A stretch of DNA of 64,000 nucleotides. Origin: an uncultured cyanobacterium (GTDB lineage: Bacteria > Cyanobacteriota > Vampirovibrionia > Gastranaerophilales > Gastranaerophilaceae). A program made the translations under genes and the position numbers. Positions 16,267 through 24,201 of the stretch are shown here, piece by piece. Numbering within the stretch: position 1 is the stretch's first letter; the number at the start of each line of letters is the position of its first letter. A model generated the notes under the pieces. That model was not told the origin of the DNA. It was given only the letters and a program-made list of their open reading frames with translations, and did no database searches. The stretch lies in assembly GCA_902495705.1 (NCBI GenBank), contig CABUXT010000007.1, positions 1 to 64,000 on the forward strand, in the 5' to 3' direction.

Positions 16267-16803
16267 TTAATGAGTTTTCAAAAAATCAACTAGAGATGTC
16301 CAAGGAGTATTCTTAACATTAGCATCTTGAACATAAGAATCTAAGTGTGGAAATGATTTGCATTCTTTTAAATGTCCATACATTTGAACCGATTTTCCAT
16401 TCGGTGTAAGCCCAACTCTTAGAGCCTCTCTAAAATTTCCTTTTAAAAATTCCTTAGAAACCTCTTTTGAGTTAAATGCATAAGAAGTAGAAGTACCGTT
16501 TTTCAAATCTTTTATATCCCAAGAACTTCCATTATATCGATTATAGACAAAATTTTTATCCGCTTTAGACCAATTTTCTTTTCTCATTGTTCTAACTGCA
16601 GATTTTGGAATAGAGCTTTTATCAAGAATAACTTTTCTTAATTCCTTAGTAACATTACCCTTAGAATCAACAAATTTAAAATTTATAACCTGTTGAATTC
16701 CCTTTGCGTTTTTACCTGCGCCAACATGAAAAGCTGTTTCAACAACACTTTTAAAAACCTTGTTTCCTCGCAAAGTACCAATTAATTTCATAGCAACTGA
16801 CAT
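16267..16803 (-). CDS. Unknown 178-residue protein
   Basis: Not recognised. A basic protein with no signal peptide or membrane helix; SAVRTMRKENWSKADKNFVYNRYNGSSWDIKDL is the most distinctive part (about 80-115). ATG at 16803 follows AAAGGGG and is preferred over an in-frame ATG 36 nt upstream. It lies downstream of the 110-residue unknown gene at 16891 with an 87-bp gap containing a perfect 12-bp hairpin, and may share its promoter. Confidence 0.6.
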   Translation of the reverse strand: MSVAMKLIGTLRGNKVFKSVVETAFHVGAGKNAKGIQQVINFKFVDSKGNVTKELRKVILDKSSIPKSAVRTMRKENWSKADKNFVYNRYNGSSWDIKDLKNGTSTSYAFNSKEVSKEFLKGNFREALRVGLTPNGKSVQMYGHLKECKSFPHLDSYVQDANVKNTPWTSLVDFLKTH

Positions 16804-16852
16804 ATCATTTTCCCCTTTCAATATAAATTCCCTAAACAAATTTTTTATTTTC

Positions 16853-16881
16853 TTCGCAAAAGGGTGAAACCCTTTTGCGAA
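16853..16881. other. Perfect 12-bp hairpin between two unknown genes
   Basis: TTCGCAAAAGGG and its complement around a 5-nt loop. It has no U tract on the minus strand, so it may be an inefficient terminator or RNA-processing site between the genes at 16891 and 16267. Confidence 0.5.
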
Positions 16882-16890
16882 TTATAATTA

Positions 16891-17223
16891 TTACCATTTG
16901 ATATTTAAACTTCTTGTAAATTGTCTTTCACCTTTAGCATTATGCTGTTCAACTTGATAAGGTTTACCATTTTTATCAACATCAATATATGTATAGCCTC
17001 CATCATTTCCTCGTGTTACATAATAACCTTTGCCCATACTTTTTCGATATTCATATAGTTGGTCTCCATATCTATCAAAAGCAATATAACCCATTTCCGT
17101 TTTTACTTTTTTCTTAACCAAACTTTCTCTTTTCTTAAAGTCATGATAGCGTTCATACGCCCTATCAGTATTATTATCCCTTTTCAAGGCATTAGGTCTG
17201 TTACCGTCCAATCTTAAACTCAT
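16891..17223 (-). CDS. Unknown 110-residue basic protein
   Basis: Not recognised. Strongly charged N-terminal half (RAYERYHDFKKRESLVKKK) and a Tyr/Gly-rich C-terminal half (KGYYVTRGNDGGYTYID), no signal peptide or membrane segment. AAAGGAG 7 nt before the ATG supports the start. Its promoter and leader contain four CCTAT pentanucleotides at the predicted transcription start, the same arrangement as at the unrelated gene 57411. Confidence 0.65.
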   Translation of the reverse strand: MSLRLDGNRPNALKRDNNTDRAYERYHDFKKRESLVKKKVKTEMGYIAFDRYGDQLYEYRKSMGKGYYVTRGNDGGYTYIDVDKNGKPYQVEQHNAKGERQFTRSLNIKW

Positions 17224-17301
17224 AAAATACTCCTTTCAAAATCTTCATATCTGCTATCGTGTTTACATAGATATTAAAAATTTTTGAAAAGAATAATTGC
17301 C

Positions 17302-17321
17302 CCTATCCTATCCTATCCTAT
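17302..17321. repeat. Pentanucleotide tandem repeat (CCTAT x4)
   Basis: Four perfect 5-nt units lying at and just downstream of the predicted transcription start of the 16891 gene (read there as ATAGG). Such tracts can vary in copy number by slipped-strand pairing. Confidence 0.85.
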
Positions 17322-17326
17322 AGGGC

Positions 17327-17354
17327 ATTATAATGGGAACTCAGCCACTTTAAA
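17327..17354 (-). promoter_or_regulatory. Promoter of unknown gene 16891
   Basis: On the minus strand TTTAAA (17349-17354), 16-nt spacer, TATAAT (17327-17332) followed by GCCC. The promoter at 57881-57908 has exactly the same boxes, spacing and GCCC. Confidence 0.55.
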
Positions 17355-17407
17355 TTCATATTAACATTTCTTAATAATTATTTTTTATGTTAAGTTTTGT
17401 ACCGAAT

Positions 17408-17787
17408 TTGTCATTCTGAAAGCTTAGAAAATTTGCGTGAAGTACGAACGCATAATTTTCTTGCTATTCAGAATCTATCAATGTTGATTATCAGGAATTT
17501 ACTGGTGGGCTAGTGAGCCCACCCTACTTCTTGAATAGGATAAAATCTACGTTGCTATGCTCCTTGATTTTTAATCCTTTCTGAACGACACTTCCCATCT
17601 TGTCATGCTGAACTGCGGATTTTGGCAAGTGCGCCGTGTGAACGAAGTGAACCCAGCACGTCTTGGCGAGAGCTGCGTTGAGCCGGTCGAGCCACCAATA
17701 ATCCAAGACTGTTTCAGCATCTCAAATAAAACATATTAGTCTTATATAAAACTTGTAATATTTGAGACCCTGAAACAAGTTCTGGGT
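17408..17787. repeat. Cluster of dispersed palindromes (gene-free 17.36-17.82 kb)
   Basis: Contents: AGCTTAGAAAATT long hairpin (about 17411-17475); GGTGGGCT/AGCCCACC hairpin (17504-17523, loop AGTG); a degenerate GTTGC-type hairpin (about 17530-17590); ATGCTGAA/TTCAGCAT arms (17605-17612 and 17713-17720) around a 100-nt insert that is shared with 52755-52938; and a 21-nt ACCCTGAA hairpin with one mismatch (17767-17787). Confidence 0.85.
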
Positions 17788-17818
17788 GACATACTTAACA
17801 CAAAGGATACAATCAAAC

Positions 17819-17854
17819 AAAAAAACAAGAACCAACCTTGCGGTTGGTTCTTGT
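17819..17854 (-). terminator. Terminator of the ribosomal operon
   Basis: Thirteen-base arms (ACAAGAACCAACC) around loop TTGC, followed on the minus strand by seven U residues, 24 bp after the rpsI stop. Confidence 0.9.
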
Positions 17855-17877
17855 TGAAATCCTTGGTAATATAAAGA

Positions 17878-18270
17878 TTAACGTTTTGAGAATTGGAATC
17901 TCTTACGAGCTCTTTTTCTACCATATTTTTTACGTTCTTTAACACGTGGGTCTCTTGTTAATAAACCTTCTAATTTAAGAACGTTTTTGAATTCTTCGTT
18001 AGATTTAACCAATGCTCTTGAAATACCATGTCTGATAGCACCACATTGTGATACAACACCGCCACCAACAGCTTTAACTCTAACATCATATCTGTCTTGA
18101 GTTTCAGTCAAAACAAGTGGTCTGTAAACTAACATTTCGATTGCAGGTCTGTTTCCGATGTAATCAGTTAATTTTTTACCGTTTACGAAAATTCTGCCGC
18201 TGCCTTTTACTAATTTTACAACTGCAATAGAGGTTTTTCTACGGCCTGTTGCTTTAATTTCATCTGCCAT
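17878..18270 (-). CDS. rpsI: 30S ribosomal protein S9
   Basis: A 130-residue S9 with the characteristic start TGRRKTSIAVVKLVKGSG, the RPLVLTET region and the basic tail KKYGRKRARKRFQFSKR, whose terminal KR reaches the P-site tRNA in known ribosomes. Its ATG overlaps the rplM stop (TAATG), indicating coupled translation. It is the last gene of the operon, followed by a strong terminator. Confidence 0.97.
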   Translation of the reverse strand: MADEIKATGRRKTSIAVVKLVKGSGRIFVNGKKLTDYIGNRPAIEMLVYRPLVLTETQDRYDVRVKAVGGGVVSQCGAIRHGISRALVKSNEEFKNVLKLEGLLTRDPRVKERKKYGRKRARKRFQFSKR

Positions 18271-18707
18271 TATTTAGCCTCCTTTTCTAATACGATTGGT
18301 TTTTGAGCTGCATGTGGGTGTTCAGCTCCAGCATATACTTTCAATTTGTTGAATTGTTCAGCACCCAATGTGTTGTGTTGCAACATACCGCGTACAGCAT
18401 GTTCGATAACGATTCTTGGGTCTTTTTCCATCAATTCTTTGAAACTAGCTGATTTCAAGCCACCTGGGTAACCAGTGTGGTGTAGATAAATTTTATCAGT
18501 TTCTTTTTTACCTGTAACTTTCACTTTAGCAGCGTTGATAACGATAACGAAATCACCTGTATCAACGTTTGGAGTGTATTCAGGTTTGTTTTTTCCTCTC
18601 AAAATGTTAGCAACTCTAACAGCCAAGCGACCTAATGTTTCGCCGTCTGCATCAATTACATACCATTTTCTTTCTACTTCAAGAGGTTTTGCTGAATATG
18701 TTTTCAT
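18270..18707 (-). CDS. rplM: 50S ribosomal protein L13
   Basis: A 145-residue L13 with the family markers KWYVIDADGETLGRLA, ILRGKNKPEYTPNVDTGDFVIVINA, YLHHTGYPGG and AVRGMLQHNTLG. It is an early assembly protein of the large subunit. GGAG precedes the ATG by 7 nt. It lies between truA and rpsI, a pairing with S9 conserved in most bacteria. Confidence 0.97.
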   Translation of the reverse strand: MKTYSAKPLEVERKWYVIDADGETLGRLAVRVANILRGKNKPEYTPNVDTGDFVIVINAAKVKVTGKKETDKIYLHHTGYPGGLKSASFKELMEKDPRIVIEHAVRGMLQHNTLGAEQFNKLKVYAGAEHPHAAQKPIVLEKEAK

Positions 18708-18727
18708 TGCATTTCTCCGTTTATAAT

Positions 18728-19495
18728 TTAGTACATTACTTTCATCAATGTTAATCCGTATGGACTAACTGTCATTCCCGCCTTTTGACGGTTTTTAGCA
18801 TCCAAAACTTCTTTCATGTGTTCAGGAGCCAAGTTGTGCCCTTCTATTTCTAAAAGGGTTCCGACAATTGTTCTCACCATATTGTATAGAAAACGATTTC
18901 CTACGATATCGATAATCACCTTGTCGCCGACCTTTGAAACTTTCGCCTCATATATAGTACAAATTTTGCTTGGGTTAAGCGTTCCGGAACTTTTGAAACT
19001 CGAAAAGTCATGTTCACCAAGAAGATAATTCAAAGATTTTTGCATCCTTTCAACATCTGTTTTGAATTTCACCCTCAACAAATCACCATCAAAAGCATTT
19101 TTACAACGTCTGTTTACAAATTCAAACCTGTAATAACGTCTCTTTGCCGACTTTTGAGCATGAAATCTTTCATCCACAACTTCCAAATCCGAAACCGAAA
19201 TATCATCAGGTAAAATTTCATTTATTGAATAGAGAAACTTTGAAGCAACAATTGTTTCATCAGTATCAAAATGAACCACCTGACCCAAAGAATTTACTCC
19301 TTTGTCGGTTCTTCCGGAAAATATTGTCCTAATCGGTCGATTATTATTTGCAGCCCTGCTGCGTATCAAAGTACAAAGTGCCTTTTCAAGTTCTCCTTGG
19401 ACTGTCGGAGAATCTATCGGGATGCCATTTTCAAATTGAATTTGGCTACCCGAGTAATTCTTTCCGATATATTGAACCTGAAATGCATAACGCAT
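18728..19495 (-). CDS. truA: tRNA pseudouridine(38-40) synthase TruA
   Basis: A 255-residue enzyme converting U38-U40 of tRNA anticodon arms to pseudouridine. The catalytic Asp is in FSGRTDKGVNSLGQV (about 60-75); KRRYYRFEF and GNRFLYNMVRTIVGTLLEI are further family motifs. The ATG lies 4 nt after the rplQ stop, and an in-frame TTG at 19498 is a less likely start. Placement between rplQ and rplM is common in Gram-positive and cyanobacterial ribosomal operons. Confidence 0.95.
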   Translation of the reverse strand: MRYAFQVQYIGKNYSGSQIQFENGIPIDSPTVQGELEKALCTLIRSRAANNNRPIRTIFSGRTDKGVNSLGQVVHFDTDETIVASKFLYSINEILPDDISVSDLEVVDERFHAQKSAKRRYYRFEFVNRRCKNAFDGDLLRVKFKTDVERMQKSLNYLLGEHDFSSFKSSGTLNPSKICTIYEAKVSKVGDKVIIDIVGNRFLYNMVRTIVGTLLEIEGHNLAPEHMKEVLDAKNRQKAGMTVSPYGLTLMKVMY

Positions 19496-19499
19496 CAAA

Positions 19500-19928
19500 T
19501 TACACCAATTGAATTAATGCCATTTCAGATGCGTCACCACGTCTTGGTGGTAAGTGGTAAATTCTTGTGTATCCACCTTTTTTATCAGAATATTGTTTTC
19601 CGATAATTACAAACAATTTTCTTAAAACTGTTTGAGATGCTAATTTTTTATCAGCTTGTGGAGCTTCAAAAACTTCACCTGTTGCCAAGTCCATATATTT
19701 ACCGGTTTCTTTGTTGTAAATATATCTTGCAGCTTGACGAATTGAGTGAAGGTCACCTTTTTTTGCAAGAGTGATAATCTTTTCAGCGTATGGTTTCAAT
19801 GCTTTTGCACGAGCCATAGTTGTAGTGATTTCACCGTGTACAAAAAGTTCAGTAGCTAAAGAACGCAACAAAGCTTTTCTTTGGTCTTGCGCTTTCCCTA
19901 GCGTATGTTTTTTACACATATGTCTCAT
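19500..19928 (-). CDS. rplQ: 50S ribosomal protein L17
   Basis: A 142-residue L17: MRHMCKKHTLGKAQDQRKALLRSLATELF at the start and the C-terminal GGYTRIYHLPPRRGDASEMALIQL. About 20 residues longer than the shortest family members because of an insert around KETGKYMDLATGEVFEAP. AAAGGAT precedes the ATG. It follows rpoA by 49 bp and is almost contiguous with truA. Confidence 0.96.
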   Translation of the reverse strand: MRHMCKKHTLGKAQDQRKALLRSLATELFVHGEITTTMARAKALKPYAEKIITLAKKGDLHSIRQAARYIYNKETGKYMDLATGEVFEAPQADKKLASQTVLRKLFVIIGKQYSDKKGGYTRIYHLPPRRGDASEMALIQLV

Positions 19929-19977
19929 TTTTCTGTATCCTTTACTTAATTAATTGTATTTACTTTAAATAATTGGA

Positions 19978-20946
19978 TTAACCAATCATATCTTCTTCCA
20001 CTGGGCTTGGAGCTAAGTCTAAACCAAAGTGGTGTAATCTTTCGATAACTTCATCTGATGATTTTTTACCGAAGTTTTTAATATTTAACAAATCATGTTC
20101 TGATTTTTTCAACAATTCAGACATTGAATTGATACTTGCTCTTTTCAAGCAGTTATAAGCTCTTACAGATAATTCCAATTCTTCGATTGTCATTGTTGGA
20201 GCTTCTTCTTCATCAGCTTCTGATTCTTCAACTTGAACTGCAGGAGCAACTACAGGTTGACCTGTGATAGCTGCGATTTGCATAAAGTGTTCAATCAAAA
20301 GATTTGAAGCTTGGCTCAAAGCGTTTTGAACATCGATTGAACCGTTTGACCAGATTTCCAAAGTCAATTTGTCGAAGTCTAAAGCATCACCAACACGAGC
20401 ACTTTCTACATTGTAGCTAACTCTTTTGATTGGCATGAATGTTGCATCAATTGGCAATACGTCAATTGTAGCATCTTTAGCATCTCTTGGAACATCGTTA
20501 GGAACATATCCTTTACCTGTATCAACGATAACATCTGCATGGAATGAACCACCGTCAGCAACTGTACAAATTAACCAATCAGGGTTTACAACTTTAACAC
20601 CTGCAGGTAATTGAATATCACTTGCTAAAACAGGACCCGGTTTGTCAACGTCAATTCTCAAGTGTTGAGATTCTTTAGAATCAGTTTTAACAACCAAACC
20701 TTTTAGGTTTAGCATAACGTCGATAACATCTTCTAAAACACCAGGAATTGCTGTATATTCGTGAGTAATACCTTCGATTCTGGCACTTGTAACAGCTGTA
20801 CCTTCAAGACTTGATAATAATACACGTCTCAAAGAGTTACCGATAGTAGTACCGAATCCTCTTTCTAACGGTTCAATTACGAATTTACCGTATTGTGAGC
20901 CGTCAGAGCTTGTTGCTGTATTAACACATTTAATTTTTAATTCCAT
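19978..20946 (-). CDS. rpoA: RNA polymerase alpha subunit
   Basis: A 322-residue alpha subunit. The N-terminal assembly domain carries GFGTTIGNSLRRVLLSSLEG (about 34-53); after an acidic linker (VEESEADEEEAP) the C-terminal domain has the helix-hairpin-helix ELSVRAYNCLKRASINSMSEL and LLNIKNFGKKSSDEV used for UP-element and activator contact. The start MELKIKC follows AGGAG by about 9 nt; a longer frame upstream lacks such a site. Position between rpsD and rplQ is standard. Confidence 0.97.
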   Translation of the reverse strand: MELKIKCVNTATSSDGSQYGKFVIEPLERGFGTTIGNSLRRVLLSSLEGTAVTSARIEGITHEYTAIPGVLEDVIDVMLNLKGLVVKTDSKESQHLRIDVDKPGPVLASDIQLPAGVKVVNPDWLICTVADGGSFHADVIVDTGKGYVPNDVPRDAKDATIDVLPIDATFMPIKRVSYNVESARVGDALDFDKLTLEIWSNGSIDVQNALSQASNLLIEHFMQIAAITGQPVVAPAVQVEESEADEEEAPTMTIEELELSVRAYNCLKRASINSMSELLKKSEHDLLNIKNFGKKSSDEVIERLHHFGLDLAPSPVEEDMIG

Positions 20947-21046
20947 ATTATTTAATCTCCTAGTTTTTCGATTAACTATTTGTTTTATGTTAGAAGTTTT
21001 GAAGAAGGGATTCAAGACTGGCTTGTATCCTATCTTCTACCTTCTA

Positions 21047-21649
21047 TTACTTAGAGTAATACTCAATTACAAGTTGTTCCTTGATTTCAGAATCTAATTC
21101 TTCTCTTTCAGGGATTCTGTCAAATGTAATTTTCAATGCTTCTTTATCGATTGTCATCCAAGCTGGAGCACAAGCCATATCAATCATTCCGATTACATCG
21201 TTCAAGTATTTAGCACTCTTGGATTTAACTGTGATTACATCACCTGCTTTAACAAGGTATGATGGAATATCAACTTTTTTACCGTTTACAAGAACGTGAC
21301 CGTGGTTTACGATTTGTCTTGTTTGTTTACGTGTAATACCGAATCCTGCTCTGAATAGAATATTATCTAATCTTGATTCAAGAAGTTGAAGTAAGATAGT
21401 ACCTGTAACGCCTTTTCTTCTTGCAGCTTCATTGTAATATCTAACGAATTGTTTTTCGCTTACTAAGTATGTAAATCTGATTTTTTGTTTTTCAGCCAAG
21501 TGCAATGCGTATTCAGAAAGTTTTTTTCTAACTGCACCGTGTTGACCTGAAGCAGTTTGTCTCATAGAAGATGTTAATTTTCTGTTTGACAAATCAGTTA
21601 CTTTTTTATTTCTAAATAATTTATTAGTTGGTCCTGTATATCTTGACAT
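21047..21649 (-). CDS. rpsD: 30S ribosomal protein S4
   Basis: A 200-residue S4 with the S4 RNA-binding domain SRLDNILFRAGFGITRKQTRQIVNHGHVLVNGK (about 92-125) and the C-terminal IPEREELDSEIKEQLVIEYYSK. It lacks the N-terminal zinc-type cysteines. Primary 16S rRNA-binding protein and, in many bacteria, an autoregulator of its operon. It lies between rpsK and rpoA, as in many bacteria, but not in typical photosynthetic cyanobacteria where rpsD lies elsewhere. Confidence 0.96.
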   Translation of the reverse strand: MSRYTGPTNKLFRNKKVTDLSNRKLTSSMRQTASGQHGAVRKKLSEYALHLAEKQKIRFTYLVSEKQFVRYYNEAARRKGVTGTILLQLLESRLDNILFRAGFGITRKQTRQIVNHGHVLVNGKKVDIPSYLVKAGDVITVKSKSAKYLNDVIGMIDMACAPAWMTIDKEALKITFDRIPEREELDSEIKEQLVIEYYSK

Positions 21650-21674
21650 TTAATTTTCTCCTTTTTCTTATGTG

Positions 21675-21825
21675 GGGCATCTATGGTTTGCGTTTGGACT
21701 AATTCGCAAGCCCCCACTGATGTTACTAATTTGAGAGTATGAGTTTTGCCTGTCTTGAAATTTCACTTTCGTTCAGTTCAAGCGACGAAAACATCCAGTT
21801 CGTATTGCAACGCAATACAACGACA
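21675..21825. repeat. Palindrome-bearing spacer rpsK-rpsD
   Basis: A 181-bp spacer inside the ribosomal operon. It includes TTTCACTTTCG followed by TTCAGTTCA and a GTATTGC-AAC-GCAATAC hairpin (21802-21818) preceded by GTTCGT. The rpsM-rpsK spacer has the same pieces in the same order. Confidence 0.65.
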
Positions 21826-21830
21826 CCAGA

Positions 21831-22217
21831 CTATACTCTACGTTTTTTAGGTGGACGGCATCCGTTGTGAGGAATTGGAGTTACATCTTTAATTAATGTG
21901 ATTTCCAAACCTGCAGCTTGGATAGCTCTGATTGCAGTTTCCCTACCTGAACCAGGTCCTTTGATATGAACTTCAACTTTTTTCATACCTTGGTCGATTG
22001 ATTTTTTAGCTACCATTTCAGCAGCAGATTGAGCTGCAAATGGAGTTCCTTTTCTAGCACCTTTAAAGCCAGAAGCACCTGCTGTTGCCCAAGCAATAGC
22101 ATTACCTTGAGTATCAGTAGAAGTTACAATTGTATTATTGAAAGTTGACTGAATGTGTACAACCCCTTGCAATACATTTTTCTTTTCTTTTTTCTTAGTT
22201 TTTTGTGGTCTTGCCAT
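21831..22217 (-). CDS. rpsK: 30S ribosomal protein S11
   Basis: A 128-residue S11 with GVVHIQSTFNNTIVTSTDTQGN, GASGFKGARKGTPFAAQ and the C-terminal DVTPIPHNGCRPPKKRRV. The start MARPQKTKK is chosen because AAGGAT lies just upstream; the longer frame begins with an implausible Lys-rich stretch from the leader. It follows rpsM after a 167-bp spacer rich in small palindromes. Confidence 0.96.
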   Translation of the reverse strand: MARPQKTKKKEKKNVLQGVVHIQSTFNNTIVTSTDTQGNAIAWATAGASGFKGARKGTPFAAQSAAEMVAKKSIDQGMKKVEVHIKGPGSGRETAIRAIQAAGLEITLIKDVTPIPHNGCRPPKKRRV

Positions 22218-22254
22218 TTCTTTATCCTTTATTTTTTTACTTTTATATTTCTTT

Positions 22255-22380
22255 TCCCGCCTGTGCAATCATAGATTGCTACGTTCATTTCACTTTCGCT
22301 TCATTCACAACGGCGGTATCGTAGTGTTTCGCCCTGTTCGTATTGCTAATCGCAATCCGATACCGGCTCACACCGGCTTA
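22255..22380. repeat. Palindrome-bearing spacer rpsM-rpsK
   Basis: Contains GCAATC-ATA-GATTGC, TTTCACTTTCG with TTCATTCA, and ATTGC-TAATC-GCAAT (22342-22356) preceded by GTTCGT, matching the arrangement in the rpsK-rpsD spacer, then an ACCGG/CCGG pair. Confidence 0.6.
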
Positions 22381-22384
22381 CGCA

Positions 22385-22750
22385 TTATTTTTTCTTTGAA
22401 ACTGGTCCTGTTTTCTTACCGCGTTGAGTTCTTGCGTTTGTTTTTGTTCTTTGACCGCGACATGGAAGTTTACGTTTGTGACGCATACCTCTGAATGAAC
22501 CGATTTCTTGTAAACGTTTGATATTCATTGTAATTTCACGTCTCAAATCACCTTCAATGTGATAATTAGACAATTCATTACGTAATAATTTAATATCTTC
22601 ATCTGTTAAATCATCTGTTCTTAAATCAGGTGAAATACCTGTAGCTGCCAAGATTTTCTTAGCTCTTGTTGGTCCTATACCGAAGATGTAAGTTAATGCA
22701 ACTTCCATTCTTTTGTTACGAGGTAAATCTACCCCTACTAGTCTTGCCAT
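22385..22750 (-). CDS. rpsM: 30S ribosomal protein S13
   Basis: A 121-residue S13: MARLVGVDLPRNKRMEVALTYIFGIG, the helix-two-turn-helix region, GSFRGMRHKRKLPCRGQRTKTNARTQRG and the basic tail. It contacts tRNA in the P site and the large subunit. Preceded by an AAGGAG-like sequence. It follows rpmJ after a 232-bp spacer carrying a dispersed-repeat fragment. Confidence 0.97.
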   Translation of the reverse strand: MARLVGVDLPRNKRMEVALTYIFGIGPTRAKKILAATGISPDLRTDDLTDEDIKLLRNELSNYHIEGDLRREITMNIKRLQEIGSFRGMRHKRKLPCRGQRTKTNARTQRGKKTGPVSKKK

Positions 22751-22789
22751 TTAATTTTCTCCTTTTCTGTTGTTAGATTTTTTTGTTTA

Positions 22790-22980
22790 TGAGGCTTAAA
22801 TACTTCCTCACCAACTACTGTTTTGCTCGTAGTTTCAGCATAGATTGTCCGTCTGTATTAAATTATTGCTTTACACTCCGCACCGCTCATTTTGTTTTAC
22901 TTCATAAAACTGCCATTCGCTTGCTCCGTGACTCTTCGTGCTGGGTTCGTGCTACGCACTCACACGGCGCACTACGCAAA
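22790..22980. repeat. Repeat-bearing spacer rpmJ-rpsM
   Basis: The end of this 232-bp spacer (about 22937-22980) resembles, in reverse complement, the insert found at 17613-17712 and 52763-52930 (CGTGCTGGGTTCG...CACACGGCGCAC), and includes GTGCTACGCAC, the palindrome that also opens the duplicated prepilin leader units. Confidence 0.55.
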
Positions 22981-22982
22981 AT

Positions 22983-23096
22983 TTAACCTTGTCTTTGTTT
23001 GTGCTTAGGGTTTTCGCAAATTACTGCAATTCTACCTTTTCTTTTAATGCATTTGCATTTGTCGCACATTTTTTTTACTGATGATCTTACTTTCAT
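22983..23096 (-). CDS. rpmJ: 50S ribosomal protein L36
   Basis: A 37-residue protein, MKVRSSVKKMCDKCKCIKRKG at the start and ENPKHKQRQG at the end, containing the CxxC and C/H zinc ligands of the L36 zinc form. It is too short for standard gene-length cut-offs. It lies 36 bp after infA, the usual gene order. Confidence 0.96.
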   Translation of the reverse strand: MKVRSSVKKMCDKCKCIKRKGRIAVICENPKHKQRQG

Positions 23097-23132
23097 TTTC
23101 TTTTCCTTTATAAATAGTTTGTACGTGAGATT

Positions 23133-23348
23133 TTACTTTAATCTGAAGGTAATACGTCCTCTTGACAAATCGTACGGAGTCATTTCGACCTTAACTCTGT
23201 CGCCCGGCAAGATTCTGATGAAATTCTTTCTAATCTTACCTGAGATGTGTGCCAAGATTTCGTGGTCATTTTCTAACTTCACACGAAACATCGCGTTCGG
23301 CATTGATTCTATGATTGTACCTTCTAATTCTATTACGTCTTTTGCCAT
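23133..23348 (-). CDS. infA: Translation initiation factor IF-1
   Basis: A 71-residue OB-fold protein: MAKDVIELEGTIIESMPNAMFRVKLENDHEILAHISGK and the C-terminal DRVKVEMTPYDLSRGRITFRLK. It binds the ribosomal A site during initiation. It is the first gene of this operon; the usual upstream neighbours (secY, adk, map) are not adjacent, because a GNAT gene runs divergently. Confidence 0.97.
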   Translation of the reverse strand: MAKDVIELEGTIIESMPNAMFRVKLENDHEILAHISGKIRKNFIRILPGDRVKVEMTPYDLSRGRITFRLK

Positions 23349-23400
23349 TTTTTCCTCATTTTCGGCTTTGTAAATACACCCATAGCATGGGCTTATTTTA

Positions 23401-23428
23401 ATAATACTTGCAAAATATTTGATTGCAA
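23401..23428 (-). promoter_or_regulatory. Probable promoter of the infA-rpsI operon
   Basis: Minus strand -35 TTGCAA (23423-23428), 16-nt spacer, -10 TATTAT (23401-23406), followed by a small CCCAT-GCT-ATGGG hairpin in the leader. Confidence 0.5.
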
Positions 23429-23644
23429 GCTAATATCACAAGGTTTTTAAGGGAACTTAACATGAAAAATCTTGTTTGTTTTTATAAAAATACAACACAA
23501 CCTGAAATTACAACTTTTGCCCAAAAATCAAATCAAATCTTAATTATTAACATGTTGTAAATTTTTATTAAGCATTTTTTATGTGCATATTTTTAATTAA
23601 ACAATTTTATATTTTTTTACAGATTTTTGAGAAATTTTTCATTA

Positions 23645-23673
23645 TTGCCACGAAAATTTCATCATGCTAACAT
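23645..23673 (+). promoter_or_regulatory. Promoter of rimI-like gene, apparently leaderless
   Basis: -35 TTGCCA (23645-23650), 17-nt spacer, -10 TAACAT (23668-23673). The expected start point, about 7 nt on, coincides with the ATG at 23680, and no Shine-Dalgarno sequence precedes it. Confidence 0.5.
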
Positions 23674-23679
23674 GTATTT

Positions 23680-24201
23680 ATGGAAGAAGTCACAATAAAA
23701 CGAATGACTCCTGATGATATCGACGGAGTTATAAAAATCGAAGAGTCCGCATACGGAGACCACCACTGGTCAAGAGCATCTTTTCTTAACGAAATCAGCA
23801 ACGATTTGGCAAAATATTACACCCTCCGCACAAGCGACGGCACACTTGCAGCTTATGCAGGATGTTGGCATATTTTGGAAGAGGCACATATTACAACAAT
23901 TGCAGTTGCGCCTGAATTTAGAAGAAAAAATTTCGGACAAGCTTTATTAAAACGAATAATTGATGACTGCTACTTAGAAAAAATCAAATACATAACACTG
24001 GAAGTCAGAGTGAGCAACACTCCTGCCATAAATTTGTACACAAAATACGGATTTTCATCTTTCGGAACAAGAAAAGGCTATTACCAAGACAACAACGAAG
24101 ATGCACTTATTATGTGGACAAAGAACATATTTTTTGACGAATTCAAAAATCAATATGAACAAACTGTTAAAACATTGGAAGGAAAAATAAATATTAAATG
24201 A
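23680..24201 (+). CDS. rimI: GNAT acetyltransferase, RimI-like
   Basis: A 173-residue GCN5-related acetyltransferase. The acetyl-CoA loop is ITTIAVAPEFRRKNFGQALL (about 72-91), followed by TLEVRVSNTPAINLYTKYGF, a pattern typical of RimI, which acetylates the N-terminus of ribosomal protein S18. The substrate is inferred from similarity only, and a C-terminal extension of about 25 residues exceeds the usual length. The gene overlaps bioY by 4 bp and is divergent from infA. Confidence 0.85.
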   Translation: MEEVTIKRMTPDDIDGVIKIEESAYGDHHWSRASFLNEISNDLAKYYTLRTSDGTLAAYAGCWHILEEAHITTIAVAPEFRRKNFGQALLKRIIDDCYLEKIKYITLEVRVSNTPAINLYTKYGFSSFGTRKGYYQDNNEDALIMWTKNIFFDEFKNQYEQTVKTLEGKINIK

